From NCBI GenBank assembly GCA_964399965.1, contig CAYNRX010000025.1, positions 1-34,062 on the forward strand: a DNA stretch of 34,062 bases. The letters run 5' to 3'. Source of the DNA: UBA1381 sp964399965 (GTDB lineage Bacteria; Bacillota; Clostridia; UBA1381). Shown here piece by piece: positions 1 through 8,158 of this stretch (position 1 is the stretch's first letter; the number at the start of each line of letters is the position of its first letter). A model generated the notes under the pieces. The model was given only the letters and a program-made list of their open reading frames with translations, searched no databases and was not told where the DNA came from. A program made the translations under genes and the position numbers.

Positions 1-1
1 T

Positions 2-148
2 TTCACCAAGGAGGTTCGTTTTTATACTTTTTACACAACTTTTTCCGCCGCGTCTAATAAGATGTCATCACAAGACACATCTTGTTCTGCCTCTTACCCA
101 ACTGAAAATCACTCGGAATCACCTAACATATCGATGCCGTTGTTTTGA
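2..148 (+). CDS. Possible 3' end of a plus-strand gene entering from the left edge
   Basis: One plus-strand frame is open from base 2 to a TGA at 146-148, giving 48 codons with no start requirement, and a strong hairpin terminator follows 30 bases later. That arrangement fits the tail of a gene whose body lies outside the window. The encoded residues are rich in Ser and Thr and match no family I recognise. A chance open frame of this length is possible, so this is only a weak call. Confidence 0.25.
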   Translation, partial: FTKEVRFYTFYTTFSAASNKMSSQDTSCSASYPTENHSESPNISMPLF

Positions 149-178
149 ATTATAACGAATAACAAATCATAAAAATAT

Positions 179-219
179 GAGAGATACAGATTAATTGTTG
201 ATCTGTATCTCTCTTTTTT
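179..219. terminator. Bidirectional intrinsic terminator
   Basis: A perfect 13-bp stem (GAGAGATACAGAT at 179-191 and its complement at 201-213) with a 9-base loop is followed on the plus strand by six T. On the minus strand the stem is followed by ATATTTTTA. It lies directly after the stop codon of the minus-strand ABC exporter gene that ends at 231, so it can end that transcript as well as any plus-strand transcript entering from the left. Confidence 0.9.
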
Positions 220-230
220 GATTAAAAGAT

Positions 231-1961
231 CTATATACCCCAGTCCTGACTCATCATCTGGAGCTTTACCATGTGCGGATATATTTTTCCGTTTTTCATA
301 AGCTCGTCAGGCTTTCCTTGTTCAGCGACGGTGCCGCCTGAAAGCACGATCACCTTATCGGCACCGCTTACAGTCCGCATACGGTGCGCGATAACAAGCA
401 CCGTCTTATCCTTTATGAGCCTTGAAAGCGCTGCTTGTATCAGTGTCTCGTTCTCAACGTCAAGGCTTGCCGTTGCCTCATCCAATAAGATGATCGGCGC
501 GTCTTTTAAGAATGCTCTCGCGATGGAGATGCGCTGACGTTCGCCGCCCGACAGCTCGCAGCCGTTTTCACCTATCATGCTGTTGTAGCCGTCCGGCAGT
601 TTGTTTATAAACTCCTCGCAGTTGGCGAGCCGTGCTGCGGCTATGACCTCCTCGTCGGTTGCGTCCTTTTTCCCGATCCTAATATTTTCCTTTACGGTGT
701 TGTTAAATAATGTAACGTCTTGAAACACGATGGAATAGAGCGACAGCAGTGTTTCCGGCTCTATTTTTGATATATCCATACCGCCAACCGTGATCTTTCC
801 CTTGTCGATATCCCAAAAACGTGCAGCAAGGCGGGATACCGTAGTTTTTCCTCCGCCGGAGGGGCCGACAAGAGCCGTGACCTCACCCTGCTTTGCGGTG
901 AACGACACATCTTTCAATACGGTCTCGCCTGTGTTGTACGCAAAGCCAACATGCTCAAACTTAATATCGCAGCCGTGGTTTGTTATCACATTCGAGCCGG
1001 TCTGGACAGGACGGTCGAGTATTTCATTCATGCGGTCAATATTTGTCCTTGTGGAGATGACCGCTGCAAGATTCTGGAGCGCGCCCTCCAGCGGTGAATA
1101 AAGCCTTGAGGCAACGAGCAGGAACATAAAGAAGAGAGGAATGTTTATTTCCCCGCGTATAAGCAGAACCGATCCGACAAGGGATACTGTGGCAATGCCG
1201 AATTTTAATATAAGCGTTGATGAGACGACAAAGAGCGCTGTTCCCAGCTCGGTTATGATGTGCCGTTTTTCGGCATAGTCTATCTTCTTGTCGAGCCCTT
1301 TGAGATAGCGCTTCTCGGCATTGTTTGCTTTTAGATCCTGCAAACTTTCGATACACTCCTGAACCCCGGTCTCAAGCGCAACATTTGCGGCAGAGGCTTT
1401 TTTATTAAAGTACCCTTGAATACGCGCCGAAAAGAGCGTTATCGCAAAAGCGACCGGCAGCACCCATACAGCCGCCAAAGCCATGCGCCAATCATAGAAA
1501 AATAAGCATACCGCAATAAGTGTTGTGGAGATGACCGAGCCTGCAAGGGCCGGAACGTAATGGGAAAATGCTGTTTCGAGAGTGGCACAGTCGCCCATGA
1601 TCGAATTTGTAAGATCCGCAAGATCCTTTTTCCCGAAGAACGAAAGAGGTATCTTCCGCAGCTGCTCGGCAAGAGTTATGCGCCGCACGCCGCTTTCCAC
1701 ATATGTAGCAAGATATGTGGCGTTGTACTGAAAATATGTCACGACAAATATGAGAGTAAGGCAGATAAGCGCGCCGACAGTGTAAAAGACTATCCTGCCG
1801 CCTGTCACGCCGCCGTTCATCATGTCGATGACGAGATAATATAAAAGTCCGACGGGCAGCATGAATGATATATCCTGCATAACGCAGGCAAGGCAGCCCT
1901 TTATCAGATCAACAGCGCCTTGTCTTGACAGTGCAAAGCGTCTTTGAAGCTTTTTTATCAT
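231..1961 (-). CDS. ABC exporter half-transporter (fused TMD-NBD), subunit 2
   Basis: This is a type IV ABC exporter half of about 576 residues with an N-terminal six-helix membrane domain and a C-terminal nucleotide-binding domain. The NBD has Walker A GPSGGGKTT, signature ELSGGERQR, Walker B IILLDEATASLD and the switch histidine in IAHRM, so it should hydrolyse ATP. The open frame extends 26 codons further upstream, but the start is placed at 1961 because AAAGGAGG lies just before that ATG and because the ATG overlaps the TGA of the preceding gene (ATGA). The partner half is encoded immediately upstream, and the two probably form a heterodimer. The TetR gene upstream suggests drug or siderophore-like export. 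The substrate cannot be read from the sequence. Confidence 0.93.
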   Translation of the reverse strand: MIKKLQRRFALSRQGAVDLIKGCLACVMQDISFMLPVGLLYYLVIDMMNGGVTGGRIVFYTVGALICLTLIFVVTYFQYNATYLATYVESGVRRITLAEQLRKIPLSFFGKKDLADLTNSIMGDCATLETAFSHYVPALAGSVISTTLIAVCLFFYDWRMALAAVWVLPVAFAITLFSARIQGYFNKKASAANVALETGVQECIESLQDLKANNAEKRYLKGLDKKIDYAEKRHIITELGTALFVVSSTLILKFGIATVSLVGSVLLIRGEINIPLFFMFLLVASRLYSPLEGALQNLAAVISTRTNIDRMNEILDRPVQTGSNVITNHGCDIKFEHVGFAYNTGETVLKDVSFTAKQGEVTALVGPSGGGKTTVSRLAARFWDIDKGKITVGGMDISKIEPETLLSLYSIVFQDVTLFNNTVKENIRIGKKDATDEEVIAAARLANCEEFINKLPDGYNSMIGENGCELSGGERQRISIARAFLKDAPIILLDEATASLDVENETLIQAALSRLIKDKTVLVIAHRMRTVSGADKVIVLSGGTVAEQGKPDELMKNGKIYPHMVKLQMMSQDWGI

Positions 1962-3736
1962 AACTGTTTTACCTCCTTTTCTATTTTCCAGTCCGCAGAT
2001 TTTGAATAATTCTCCCACATACGTGAGAATATTCCGCATTTCTCCATAAGCTCGGAGAATGTGCCGCTTTCGGCTATACTGCCCTCATTCATTACGCAGA
2101 TGCGGTCCGCGTTTGTTACTGACGACAGCCTGTGAGCTATCATTATGACCGTCTTGCCCTTTGAAAGAGCCGACATCGCCTGCTGTACGCGTACCTCATT
2201 GTCGGGGTCCGCGAAGGCTGTTGCCTCGTCAAGGATCAGGATAGGCGCGTTTTTGAGCACGGCTCTTGCTATGGCAACCCTCTGCTGTTCACCGCCCGAA
2301 AGGTATATGCCGTTCGCTCCCACGACTGTGTCTATGCCGTCCGGCAGTTTTGCGATTATATCGGCACACTGCGCCGTTTCCAAAACGTGCGTTACTTCTT
2401 CTCTTGAAGCCTCCGGCCTTGCCATCCTCACATTTTCAAGTATCGACGCCTTGATAAGACGGCTGTTCTGGAATACGAACGATACTGTGTCCATAAGCTT
2501 CTCCTTGGGAATGTCACGTATATCCGTGCCGCCTATGAGCACGCGTCCCTTTTGCGGGTCGAAAAACCTTGTGATGATATTCGCAAGAGTCGTCTTACCG
2601 CCGCCCGAAGGGCCCACAAGTGCCGTTGTCTCTCCGGGTTTTATCGACAGGGAAACATCGTTTAAGGCGTTTTTTACACCGTCGTAGCTGTAGCTCACGT
2701 GCTCGAGCGAAACGGAATTATCGGATGGAATTCTGCCGCGGCTGCTTTCTGAAAGCGGCTTTTCGCCGAGCACTTCATCTATCCTGCCAAGCGCATCGTT
2801 TACGATCATCGCATCCTCACTCATAAACATGATCCTTGTGAGCGTAGTACTGATCACGGGAGTTATGACGATATAGAAGATAAGATTTAAGAGCAGGTCA
2901 TTCGTTACGCCGCCGCGTGAAAATATGATCGCTCCGGCTATCAAAAACGCGAATACTCCGTTTATCGCCGTGGTGTAAAACATCATTGGCAGGCGCAGCG
3001 CCTTTGTGTAGGCTATGACCCATTTTTCGTAATTGTCTATGGACGCCTTAAAGCGCTTAAAAGAAAACACCGTCTGGCCGAATGTTTTTACAACAGGTAT
3101 ACCGCGGACATATTCCACTGCCTCGTTGGACATATCGGAAAGCGAGTTTTGATATTCTTTCATCTTCTGTTCCATGCTTGCGCCCGTCATCTTAGTCATT
3201 ATCATAAATCCCAAAATAACGGGAATAAGGCTTAAAAGCCCGAGCCGCCAATCGAACACGAGCAGCAAGAACAGCAAACCTATCGGCGTTGTGATCGCTC
3301 CGGCCTTATCCGGCAGCCTGTGCGCCAGATAGGTTTCGGCAGCGGAGCTTGAATCGTTCACTATCCTCCTGAGCTTTCCGCTGCCGTACTTTTCTGTGAT
3401 ACCCAAAGGCAGGGCGGCAATATGGCGCATAAGCGTCTTTCTGATATTTGAGGCTATCCTAAACGCGCTCAGATGTGAGCACATCAGTGCCGCTATGTAC
3501 ACGATAATTGATACTACCGCAAACAGCACTGCCGACCAGCCGTAGCTTACGACATTCCCGGCTTTTGAAAAATCGGGGGACGCCTCAAGTATGTCATGGA
3601 TGATGCGCCATATATACCAGAACGGCACCAGTGCAAGCAGCGCGCTTGCGGATGACAGCACCCACGAAAGGTATGTCAGTACTCTGTGCTTGCCGGCATA
3701 GCTCATCAGCCTTGATAAGTTAGATCGTTTCTTCAT
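1958..3736 (-). CDS. ABC exporter half-transporter (fused TMD-NBD), subunit 1
   Basis: The 592-residue protein has a six-helix exporter domain (first helices around residues 18-85) followed by an NBD with Walker A GPSGGGKTT, signature YLSGGEQQR, Walker B ILILDEATAFADPD and the histidine in IAHRLSS. Both members of the pair keep canonical catalytic residues, unlike heterodimers that have one degenerate site. The DEATAFADPDNE form of Walker B recalls the YbtP/YbtQ/Irt-like group, but I cannot confirm that assignment. A strong GAGGAGG site precedes the ATG. The stop overlaps the next gene's start by four bases, indicating translational coupling. The TetR gene lies 111 bases upstream in the same direction. 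Confidence 0.93.
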   Translation of the reverse strand: MKKRSNLSRLMSYAGKHRVLTYLSWVLSSASALLALVPFWYIWRIIHDILEASPDFSKAGNVVSYGWSAVLFAVVSIIVYIAALMCSHLSAFRIASNIRKTLMRHIAALPLGITEKYGSGKLRRIVNDSSSAAETYLAHRLPDKAGAITTPIGLLFLLLVFDWRLGLLSLIPVILGFMIMTKMTGASMEQKMKEYQNSLSDMSNEAVEYVRGIPVVKTFGQTVFSFKRFKASIDNYEKWVIAYTKALRLPMMFYTTAINGVFAFLIAGAIIFSRGGVTNDLLLNLIFYIVITPVISTTLTRIMFMSEDAMIVNDALGRIDEVLGEKPLSESSRGRIPSDNSVSLEHVSYSYDGVKNALNDVSLSIKPGETTALVGPSGGGKTTLANIITRFFDPQKGRVLIGGTDIRDIPKEKLMDTVSFVFQNSRLIKASILENVRMARPEASREEVTHVLETAQCADIIAKLPDGIDTVVGANGIYLSGGEQQRVAIARAVLKNAPILILDEATAFADPDNEVRVQQAMSALSKGKTVIMIAHRLSSVTNADRICVMNEGSIAESGTFSELMEKCGIFSRMWENYSKSADWKIEKEVKQL

Positions 3737-3807
3737 CCAAAGAACCTCCTCGTAAATTTTTTATGATAAAAACGGCACGTATCCGTTTAATATCCAAGCT
3801 AAATAAA

Positions 3808-3825
3808 GGTTAGTTAAAGCTAACC
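3808..3825. promoter_or_regulatory. Inverted repeat upstream of the ABC exporter pair (candidate operator)
   Basis: GGTTAG and CTAACC (3808-3813 and 3820-3825) form an 18-bp dyad in the 111-base gap between the TetR gene and the exporter genes. A weak minus-strand promoter (TTAACT-N17-GATATT) can be drawn across it, so a bound regulator would cover the -35 region. The half-site differs from the dyad in front of the TetR gene, so the same protein may not bind both. Confidence 0.45.
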
Positions 3826-3847
3826 GCAGGTCAAAAATTATAGGGCT

Positions 3848-4465
3848 TTACTGCCCCATAATTTTCATCCATCCGGCGGTGTAAAAAGCGCGCATTTCTT
3901 TCAGATAATGCTCTGCCCTCTCAAGCGGCATTTCGTGTATGATAAGCTCAAAAAAGGTGTTGAACATTCCGGTGATAAGGATATGCTCAAGATGTTCGTC
4001 TATAGGCGGGGAGGGTCTGCCGAGAGCCTCAAGCACCTTCAGATATTCGTGCGTGCCTTCCGTCTCGATCTCTACCATCTTGTCAACAAGTCCAGAAAAT
4101 CTTGTGCCTTCCGAGCTGCACAGTATGAGCTTGAACGCGCTGAGATGCTCGTAGGCGTAGTGGAGCATTTCATGCATACATGCACCCGAAATATTGCCAA
4201 GCATTTCAGGCTGTTCCTCCAAGGGAAGGTCTGCAAAATCGGTCTGCGCCTTGATAAAGCAGTTTAGGAAATATTCATACTGTTCTCCTACAAGTGCCTC
4301 GAACAATTCCTCTTTACTCTTAAAATATCCGTAGAACGCGCCGGTTGTAACGCCTGCTGTTTTAACGATATTCCGCAGCGATGCCGACAGAAAACCTTTT
4401 TCCCGAAACTCTTTTTCCGCCGTCGAAAGGATAGCATTTAATGTCGTCTGTTCAGTTTCGCTCAT
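3848..4465 (-). CDS. TetR/AcrR family transcriptional regulator
   Basis: This 205-residue protein has an N-terminal TetR helix-turn-helix at about residues 8-55, with the conserved core TTGAFYGYFKSKEELF, and a C-terminal ligand-binding and dimerisation domain without close features I recognise. Length is typical of the family. A GGAGG site lies 5' of the ATG. Its promoter is abutted by a long dyad, indicating autorepression. It is followed in the same direction by the two exporter genes, so it most likely controls them in response to an exported compound. Confidence 0.92.
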   Translation of the reverse strand: MSETEQTTLNAILSTAEKEFREKGFLSASLRNIVKTAGVTTGAFYGYFKSKEELFEALVGEQYEYFLNCFIKAQTDFADLPLEEQPEMLGNISGACMHEMLHYAYEHLSAFKLILCSSEGTRFSGLVDKMVEIETEGTHEYLKVLEALGRPSPPIDEHLEHILITGMFNTFFELIIHEMPLERAEHYLKEMRAFYTAGWMKIMGQ

Positions 4466-4478
4466 ATTTACCTCCGTA

Positions 4479-4532
4479 TAACGGTGTTATATTACACTGT
4501 TATATTATATACCCAAGAAAGAATTTTGTCAA
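4479..4532 (-). promoter_or_regulatory. TetR gene promoter with 24-bp operator dyad
   Basis: On the minus strand TTGACA (4532-4527), a 17-bp spacer and TATAAT (4509-4504) make a near-consensus sigma-A promoter. One base past the -10 box begins a 24-bp inverted repeat (4479-4502) with halves TAACGGTGT and ACACTGTTA. A dyad covering the transcription start is the usual layout for TetR autorepression. The exact operator is inferred from symmetry only. Confidence 0.8.
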
Positions 4533-4601
4533 GAGCTTATTAAAAATTTTACTGCGGTAAATCATATTTTTGTTCACTGTGTAATATTTATGATATGCTT
4601 A

Positions 4602-4630
4602 TTGACAAGCTACTTCTGAGGAAGTACAAT
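4602..4630 (+). promoter_or_regulatory. Promoter of the GNAT/two-component/ABC operon, with dyad in the spacer
   Basis: TTGACA (4602-4607), a 17-bp spacer and TACAAT (4625-4630) form a strong promoter reading towards the acetyltransferase gene. The spacer contains a TACTTC-N4-GAAGTA inverted repeat (4611-4626), placed so that a bound protein would sit between the -35 and -10 boxes. Which regulator binds is unknown. Confidence 0.75.
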
Positions 4631-4682
4631 ATTAATGTAGTATGCAATGAAAAAGATAAATATGAAATATGAGGAAACAAGT

Positions 4683-5300
4683 ATGAGAAAAGCTGAACAA
4701 AATGAAGTAATGGCTGTTGCCGCATTTATGGCAGAACAGTTTTTAGAAAAAGAAGAACTACAAACAATGTTTGCCGGTATCGAACCTGTGAAGGCGAAAA
4801 AGATTGCTGTTGAATTGATATATTTTGAATTGATGTACATTATCCGGCATGGTGACATTTATGTGTATGATGAGAATATCAGCGGTGCGATCGTTGGAAT
4901 TGAATATAAATATACATCGGTATTTCGTCGGCTTTCAATGATACTTCAGGGGAACCGGTTTTTGCAAAGTATTCCCAAAGATGATCTTGCCGTTATAAAG
5001 AAAAATTCTGTAACCGTCAGCGAAGCTCACAGCAGAAAATGGTTTAAAAAATATTGCAAAAATCCATACTATCTCGTCCAGTTTGGCATTGCGAAAGAAA
5101 AAAGGGGAACCGGAATTGCACGCAAAATGCTTGAGCAGATATTTGAACTGGCAAAACAGAGCGGGAACCGGTATATTGTTGTGGAAACGCTTACAGCTTC
5201 TAATGTGCCTATGTATGAGCACTTTGGGTTTGAGCTGAAGGAGGTCTATGAAACAAAAAACGGGAAGTTGACAGAATACCGAATGCTAAAGCAAATTTAA
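4683..5300 (+). CDS. GNAT family N-acetyltransferase
   Basis: The protein of about 205 residues has a C-terminal GNAT fold. Motif A for acetyl-CoA binding is visible as EKRGTGIARKML, preceded by the strand VQFGIAKE, and motif B as NVPMYEHFGFEL. The frame is open 12 codons further upstream, but ATG 4683 has a GAGGAA site six bases before it, so this start is preferred. The gene begins a plus-strand run continuing into a response regulator, kinase and ABC exporter, and it sits behind a strong promoter. That context suggests modification of an antibiotic or self-compound, but the substrate is unknown. Confidence 0.85.
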   Translation: MRKAEQNEVMAVAAFMAEQFLEKEELQTMFAGIEPVKAKKIAVELIYFELMYIIRHGDIYVYDENISGAIVGIEYKYTSVFRRLSMILQGNRFLQSIPKDDLAVIKKNSVTVSEAHSRKWFKKYCKNPYYLVQFGIAKEKRGTGIARKMLEQIFELAKQSGNRYIVVETLTASNVPMYEHFGFELKEVYETKNGKLTEYRMLKQI

Positions 5301-5330
5301 ACTGACGGAACAGATTTGAAGGTGAATATA

Positions 5331-6026
5331 ATGTGTAAGATTTTATTATTAGAGGATGATGTCAGTCTGATAGACGGATTGGTCTATTCTTTGGAGCGGA
5401 ACGGGTTTTCTTTGGATGTGGTGCGCACAGTCAAAGACGCAGAAAATTATTTATCGAAACATGAATATGATTTGTTGCTGCTCGATGTGACACTTCCCGA
5501 CGGAACAGGCTTTGAAGTCTGCGAACAGGTGCGCAAAATCGGAAACGAAGTGCCGATTATCTTTCTTACGGCGGCAGATGAGGAGATCAATGTGATCCGC
5601 GGCTTGGACAGCGGCGGTGACGACTATATCACAAAGCCGTTCAAGCTGGGCGAGCTGTGCTCCCGTATCAATGCGCTTTTGCGGCGCGCCGGGATGAAAA
5701 CAAAAAAGGATACATCCGTTCTTCATGCCGGGGATATTACGATTGATCTGTTGTCCAGCCGTGTATTGTTCAAAAACAAAACGCTTGACCTGACAGCGGC
5801 TGAATACCGGCTGCTCTGCCTTTTGTTACGCAATGTCAATATGGTCGTCACGCGCAATATGATATTGGACGAGCTTTGGGACGGATCGGGCAATTTTGTG
5901 GACGATAATACGCTTTCCGTATATATCCGCCGTCTGCGTGAGAAAGTAGAGAAAGACCCGTCACATCCCGAACACCTTATGACTGTGCGCGGCTTCGGTT
6001 ACCGGTGGAACGAGGTGGAGAAATGA
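5331..6026 (+). CDS. OmpR/VanR-type response regulator
   Basis: The 231-residue protein has a receiver domain (residues 1-118) with acidic pocket E8-D9-D10, phosphoacceptor D52 in LLLLDVTLPDG, T/S at ITFL-type beta-4 (IIFLTAADE) and lysine in YITKPF. It is followed by a winged-helix DNA-binding domain ending in VRGFGYRW. ATG 5331 with AAGGTGA upstream is a better start than the TTG five codons earlier. The gene overlaps the kinase gene by four bases (ATGA). It probably binds the TTGTAAGCT direct repeats at 7258-7287 in front of the ABC genes. Confidence 0.94.
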   Translation: MCKILLLEDDVSLIDGLVYSLERNGFSLDVVRTVKDAENYLSKHEYDLLLLDVTLPDGTGFEVCEQVRKIGNEVPIIFLTAADEEINVIRGLDSGGDDYITKPFKLGELCSRINALLRRAGMKTKKDTSVLHAGDITIDLLSSRVLFKNKTLDLTAAEYRLLCLLLRNVNMVVTRNMILDELWDGSGNFVDDNTLSVYIRRLREKVEKDPSHPEHLMTVRGFGYRWNEVEK

Positions 6027-7246
6027 GATTTTTATATGAAAAGCAGTCAAGGCGGTTCTGTATTGCGGTACTTATTTTAATACTTTTGGCCGGCATCGGC
6101 AGCGTTTTGCAATCAAGGATATACGGCGCAAGAATACAAAGCATGATGATCGAGCATGACACGGCGGTCGTTTCGTCGCTTTTGGAGCAGGGAGTCGAAA
6201 CAGATATCATCGCCGCAGCCATTACAAACGACAGCAGCACGGAGCAAGGTACTGAGTTCCTGAACAAACTGGGAATTTCCGAAGAAACGGACCCGCGTAT
6301 TCTGGAGAATATCAATGACATACAAAGCTTTATGGCTACTGCAGGCTTTGTTGAAACAGCAGTGCTTGCTGTGCTGCTGTTTCTTGCTATTTTCTCTTTT
6401 CTTATAAAACGAGACAGGCTTTACAGGTCTGCCATCGGCACGGTAGTAAGCTTTACCGACGGAGACTTTTCATCCCTGCTTCCGCAGCAGGATAACGGCA
6501 CGGTCTATCAGCTGTTTGCAAGGATCAACGCAATGGCGACGGCGCTGAAAGCAAAGCAGGAAACGGAAACCGAAGCGCGGGAATTTTTAAAAGGTACGGT
6601 TTCGGATATTTCCCATCAGCTCAAGACCCCTCTTGCCGCGCTGTCTATGTATCAGGAAATTATACAAAACGAGCCGGATAATACAGAAACGGTCAAAACC
6701 TTTTCTCAAAAGTCAATAGCCGCTCTCGGCAGGATGGAGCACCTGATCAAAACGCTTCTGAAGCTGACACGTCTTGATGCGGGCGGGATCGAGTTTCACA
6801 AGTCGGAATATATGATAGGCGAAGTGGTTTCTCAATCTGTTGAGGAGCTTGGCGACAGAGCAAAAAATGAAAATAAAGAATTAAAAATATCAGGCAATGA
6901 GAAGGATATCATTCACTGCGATGTGGAGTGGACGCGGGAAGCTGTCGGGAATATTGTCAAAAATGCTTTGGATCATACAAAATCCGGCGGCATTATACAA
7001 ATCAGCTGGGATGAGACGCCGCTGATGTTCCGCATCTCTGTATCGGATAACGGGGACGGTATTGACGAAGAGGACATCCATCACATTTTTAAACGCTTTT
7101 ACCGAAGCAAAAAGTCTTTGGACACGCAGGGGATCGGCCTCGGCCTGCCTTTGGCAAAATCTATTGTAGAAGGCCAGGGCGGAACGATCTCCGTGCAGAG
7201 TGAGATCGGAGCCGGAACAACTTTTGTATTATCATTCCCCAGATAA
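6023..7246 (+). CDS. Sensor histidine kinase
   Basis: The 407-residue membrane kinase has TM1 near residues 12-30, an extracytoplasmic segment of about 75 residues, TM2 near 108-128, a HisKA domain with phosphoacceptor His198 in SDISHQLKTP, and an HATPase domain with N-box NIVKNALDH, G1 DNGDGID and G2 GIGLGLP. The sizeable sensor loop separates it from BceS-type intramembrane kinases, which have almost none. GAGGTGGAG precedes the ATG, which overlaps the response regulator stop. It partners the upstream regulator and presumably senses cell-envelope damage or a peptide. Confidence 0.93.
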   Translation: MRFLYEKQSRRFCIAVLILILLAGIGSVLQSRIYGARIQSMMIEHDTAVVSSLLEQGVETDIIAAAITNDSSTEQGTEFLNKLGISEETDPRILENINDIQSFMATAGFVETAVLAVLLFLAIFSFLIKRDRLYRSAIGTVVSFTDGDFSSLLPQQDNGTVYQLFARINAMATALKAKQETETEAREFLKGTVSDISHQLKTPLAALSMYQEIIQNEPDNTETVKTFSQKSIAALGRMEHLIKTLLKLTRLDAGGIEFHKSEYMIGEVVSQSVEELGDRAKNENKELKISGNEKDIIHCDVEWTREAVGNIVKNALDHTKSGGIIQISWDETPLMFRISVSDNGDGIDEEDIHHIFKRFYRSKKSLDTQGIGLGLPLAKSIVEGQGGTISVQSEIGAGTTFVLSFPR

Positions 7247-7248
7247 CC

Positions 7249-7316
7249 TTACAAAATTGTAAGCTGAAATTCACCTGATTGTAAGCTAAGTACCGTATCA
7301 TATGGATATAAGGAGG
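7249..7316 (+). promoter_or_regulatory. Response-regulator-like binding sites upstream of the ABC genes
   Basis: Just after the kinase stop lie a palindrome TTACAA-AA-TTGTAA (7249-7262) and two direct copies of TTGTAAGCT starting at 7258 and 7279, spaced 21 bp, which is two helical turns as usual for OmpR-family sites. A weak TATGGA (7301-7306) lies 16 bp after TTGTAA. AGGAGG at 7311-7316 sits only two bases from an ATG at 7319, too close for ordinary initiation. A small hairpin GCCGCT-GTA-AGCGGC (7431-7445) precedes the real start at 7463. Confidence 0.65.
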
Positions 7317-7462
7317 TAATGCGGAAGATAAGCGGCGCATCTCGCTATTTATCGGAGTTTGAAGTATTAATATACGTCTGCACTCCTCAAAAAGGCAATC
7401 TGCTTGCTTCTTTTCCGCATTATAATTTATGCCGCTGTAAGCGGCGGAATAGAGGTAATACA

Positions 7463-8158
7463 ATGGAAATACTAAAGGTACAGAACTTATCCAAAACCTA
7501 TGGTGCGGGAGAAAATGCGGTGCATGCCCTGCGGGATGTATCCTTTACGGTCGCAAAAGGTGAATTTGCGGCGATCGTCGGGGAATCGGGATCCGGCAAG
7601 AGTACGCTGTTAAACTGCATCGGAGCGCTGGACGATCCCACCTCCGGCAAGGTATATCTCAATGATCAAGACTTATTTTCCATGAAGGAACAGCAGCGGA
7701 CGGTCTTCCGGCGGCGAAATATCGGATTTGTGTTTCAGTCGTTTCAGCTGATACCCGAGCTGAATGTGGAACAGAATATTATTTTTCCGCTGCTTTTGGA
7801 TTATCAGAAACCCGATAAAAAATCGGTAGACGAGATCCTTGATATGCTGGGGCTTACTGACCGACGCGGCCATCTGCCAAGCCAGCTATCGGGCGGGCAG
7901 CAGCAGCGCGTCGCTATCGGCAGGGCGCTTATCACAAAGCCTATGTTGATTTTGGCGGACGAGCCAACTGGAAATCTGGACAGCAAAGCCAGCCGCGATG
8001 TCATGGATCTTTTGACCACCGCCTCAAGACGGTATAGTCAGACAATTCTCATGATTACGCACAATACGGGTTTGACGTCTTCTGTGGACAGGGTGCTCCG
8101 CGTAAGCGACGGGGTACTAACGGATCTGGGAGGGAAGCACAATGAAAAACTATCTTAG
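7463..8158 (+). CDS. ABC transporter ATP-binding protein (MacB/LolD/BceA type)
   Basis: The 231-residue ATPase has Walker A GESGSGKST, Q-loop VFQSFQLI, signature LSGGQQQR, Walker B LILADEPTGNLD and an H-loop in MITHN, the pattern of the MacB/LolD/BceA group that works with FtsX-type permeases. The frame stays open 48 codons upstream to ATG 7319, but that stretch is not family-like, and GAGGTAATACA before ATG 7463 supports the shorter form, which matches usual length. It overlaps the permease gene by 17 bases. A mechanotransmission or peptide-detoxification role fits the linked two-component system. Confidence 0.93.
   Translation: MEILKVQNLSKTYGAGENAVHALRDVSFTVAKGEFAAIVGESGSGKSTLLNCIGALDDPTSGKVYLNDQDLFSMKEQQRTVFRRRNIGFVFQSFQLIPELNVEQNIIFPLLLDYQKPDKKSVDEILDMLGLTDRRGHLPSQLSGGQQQRVAIGRALITKPMLILADEPTGNLDSKASRDVMDLLTTASRRYSQTILMITHNTGLTSSVDRVLRVSDGVLTDLGGKHNEKLS

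Noticed and set aside
2145..2687. 180-codon plus-strand open frame
   Set aside because: It is the complement of the nucleotide-binding domain of the ABC exporter; this is a common shadow of conserved ATPase motifs.
7319..7462. 48-codon N-terminal extension of the ABC ATPase
   Set aside because: The residues do not look like the family, AGGAGG is only two bases from that ATG, and a better ribosome binding site precedes ATG 7463.
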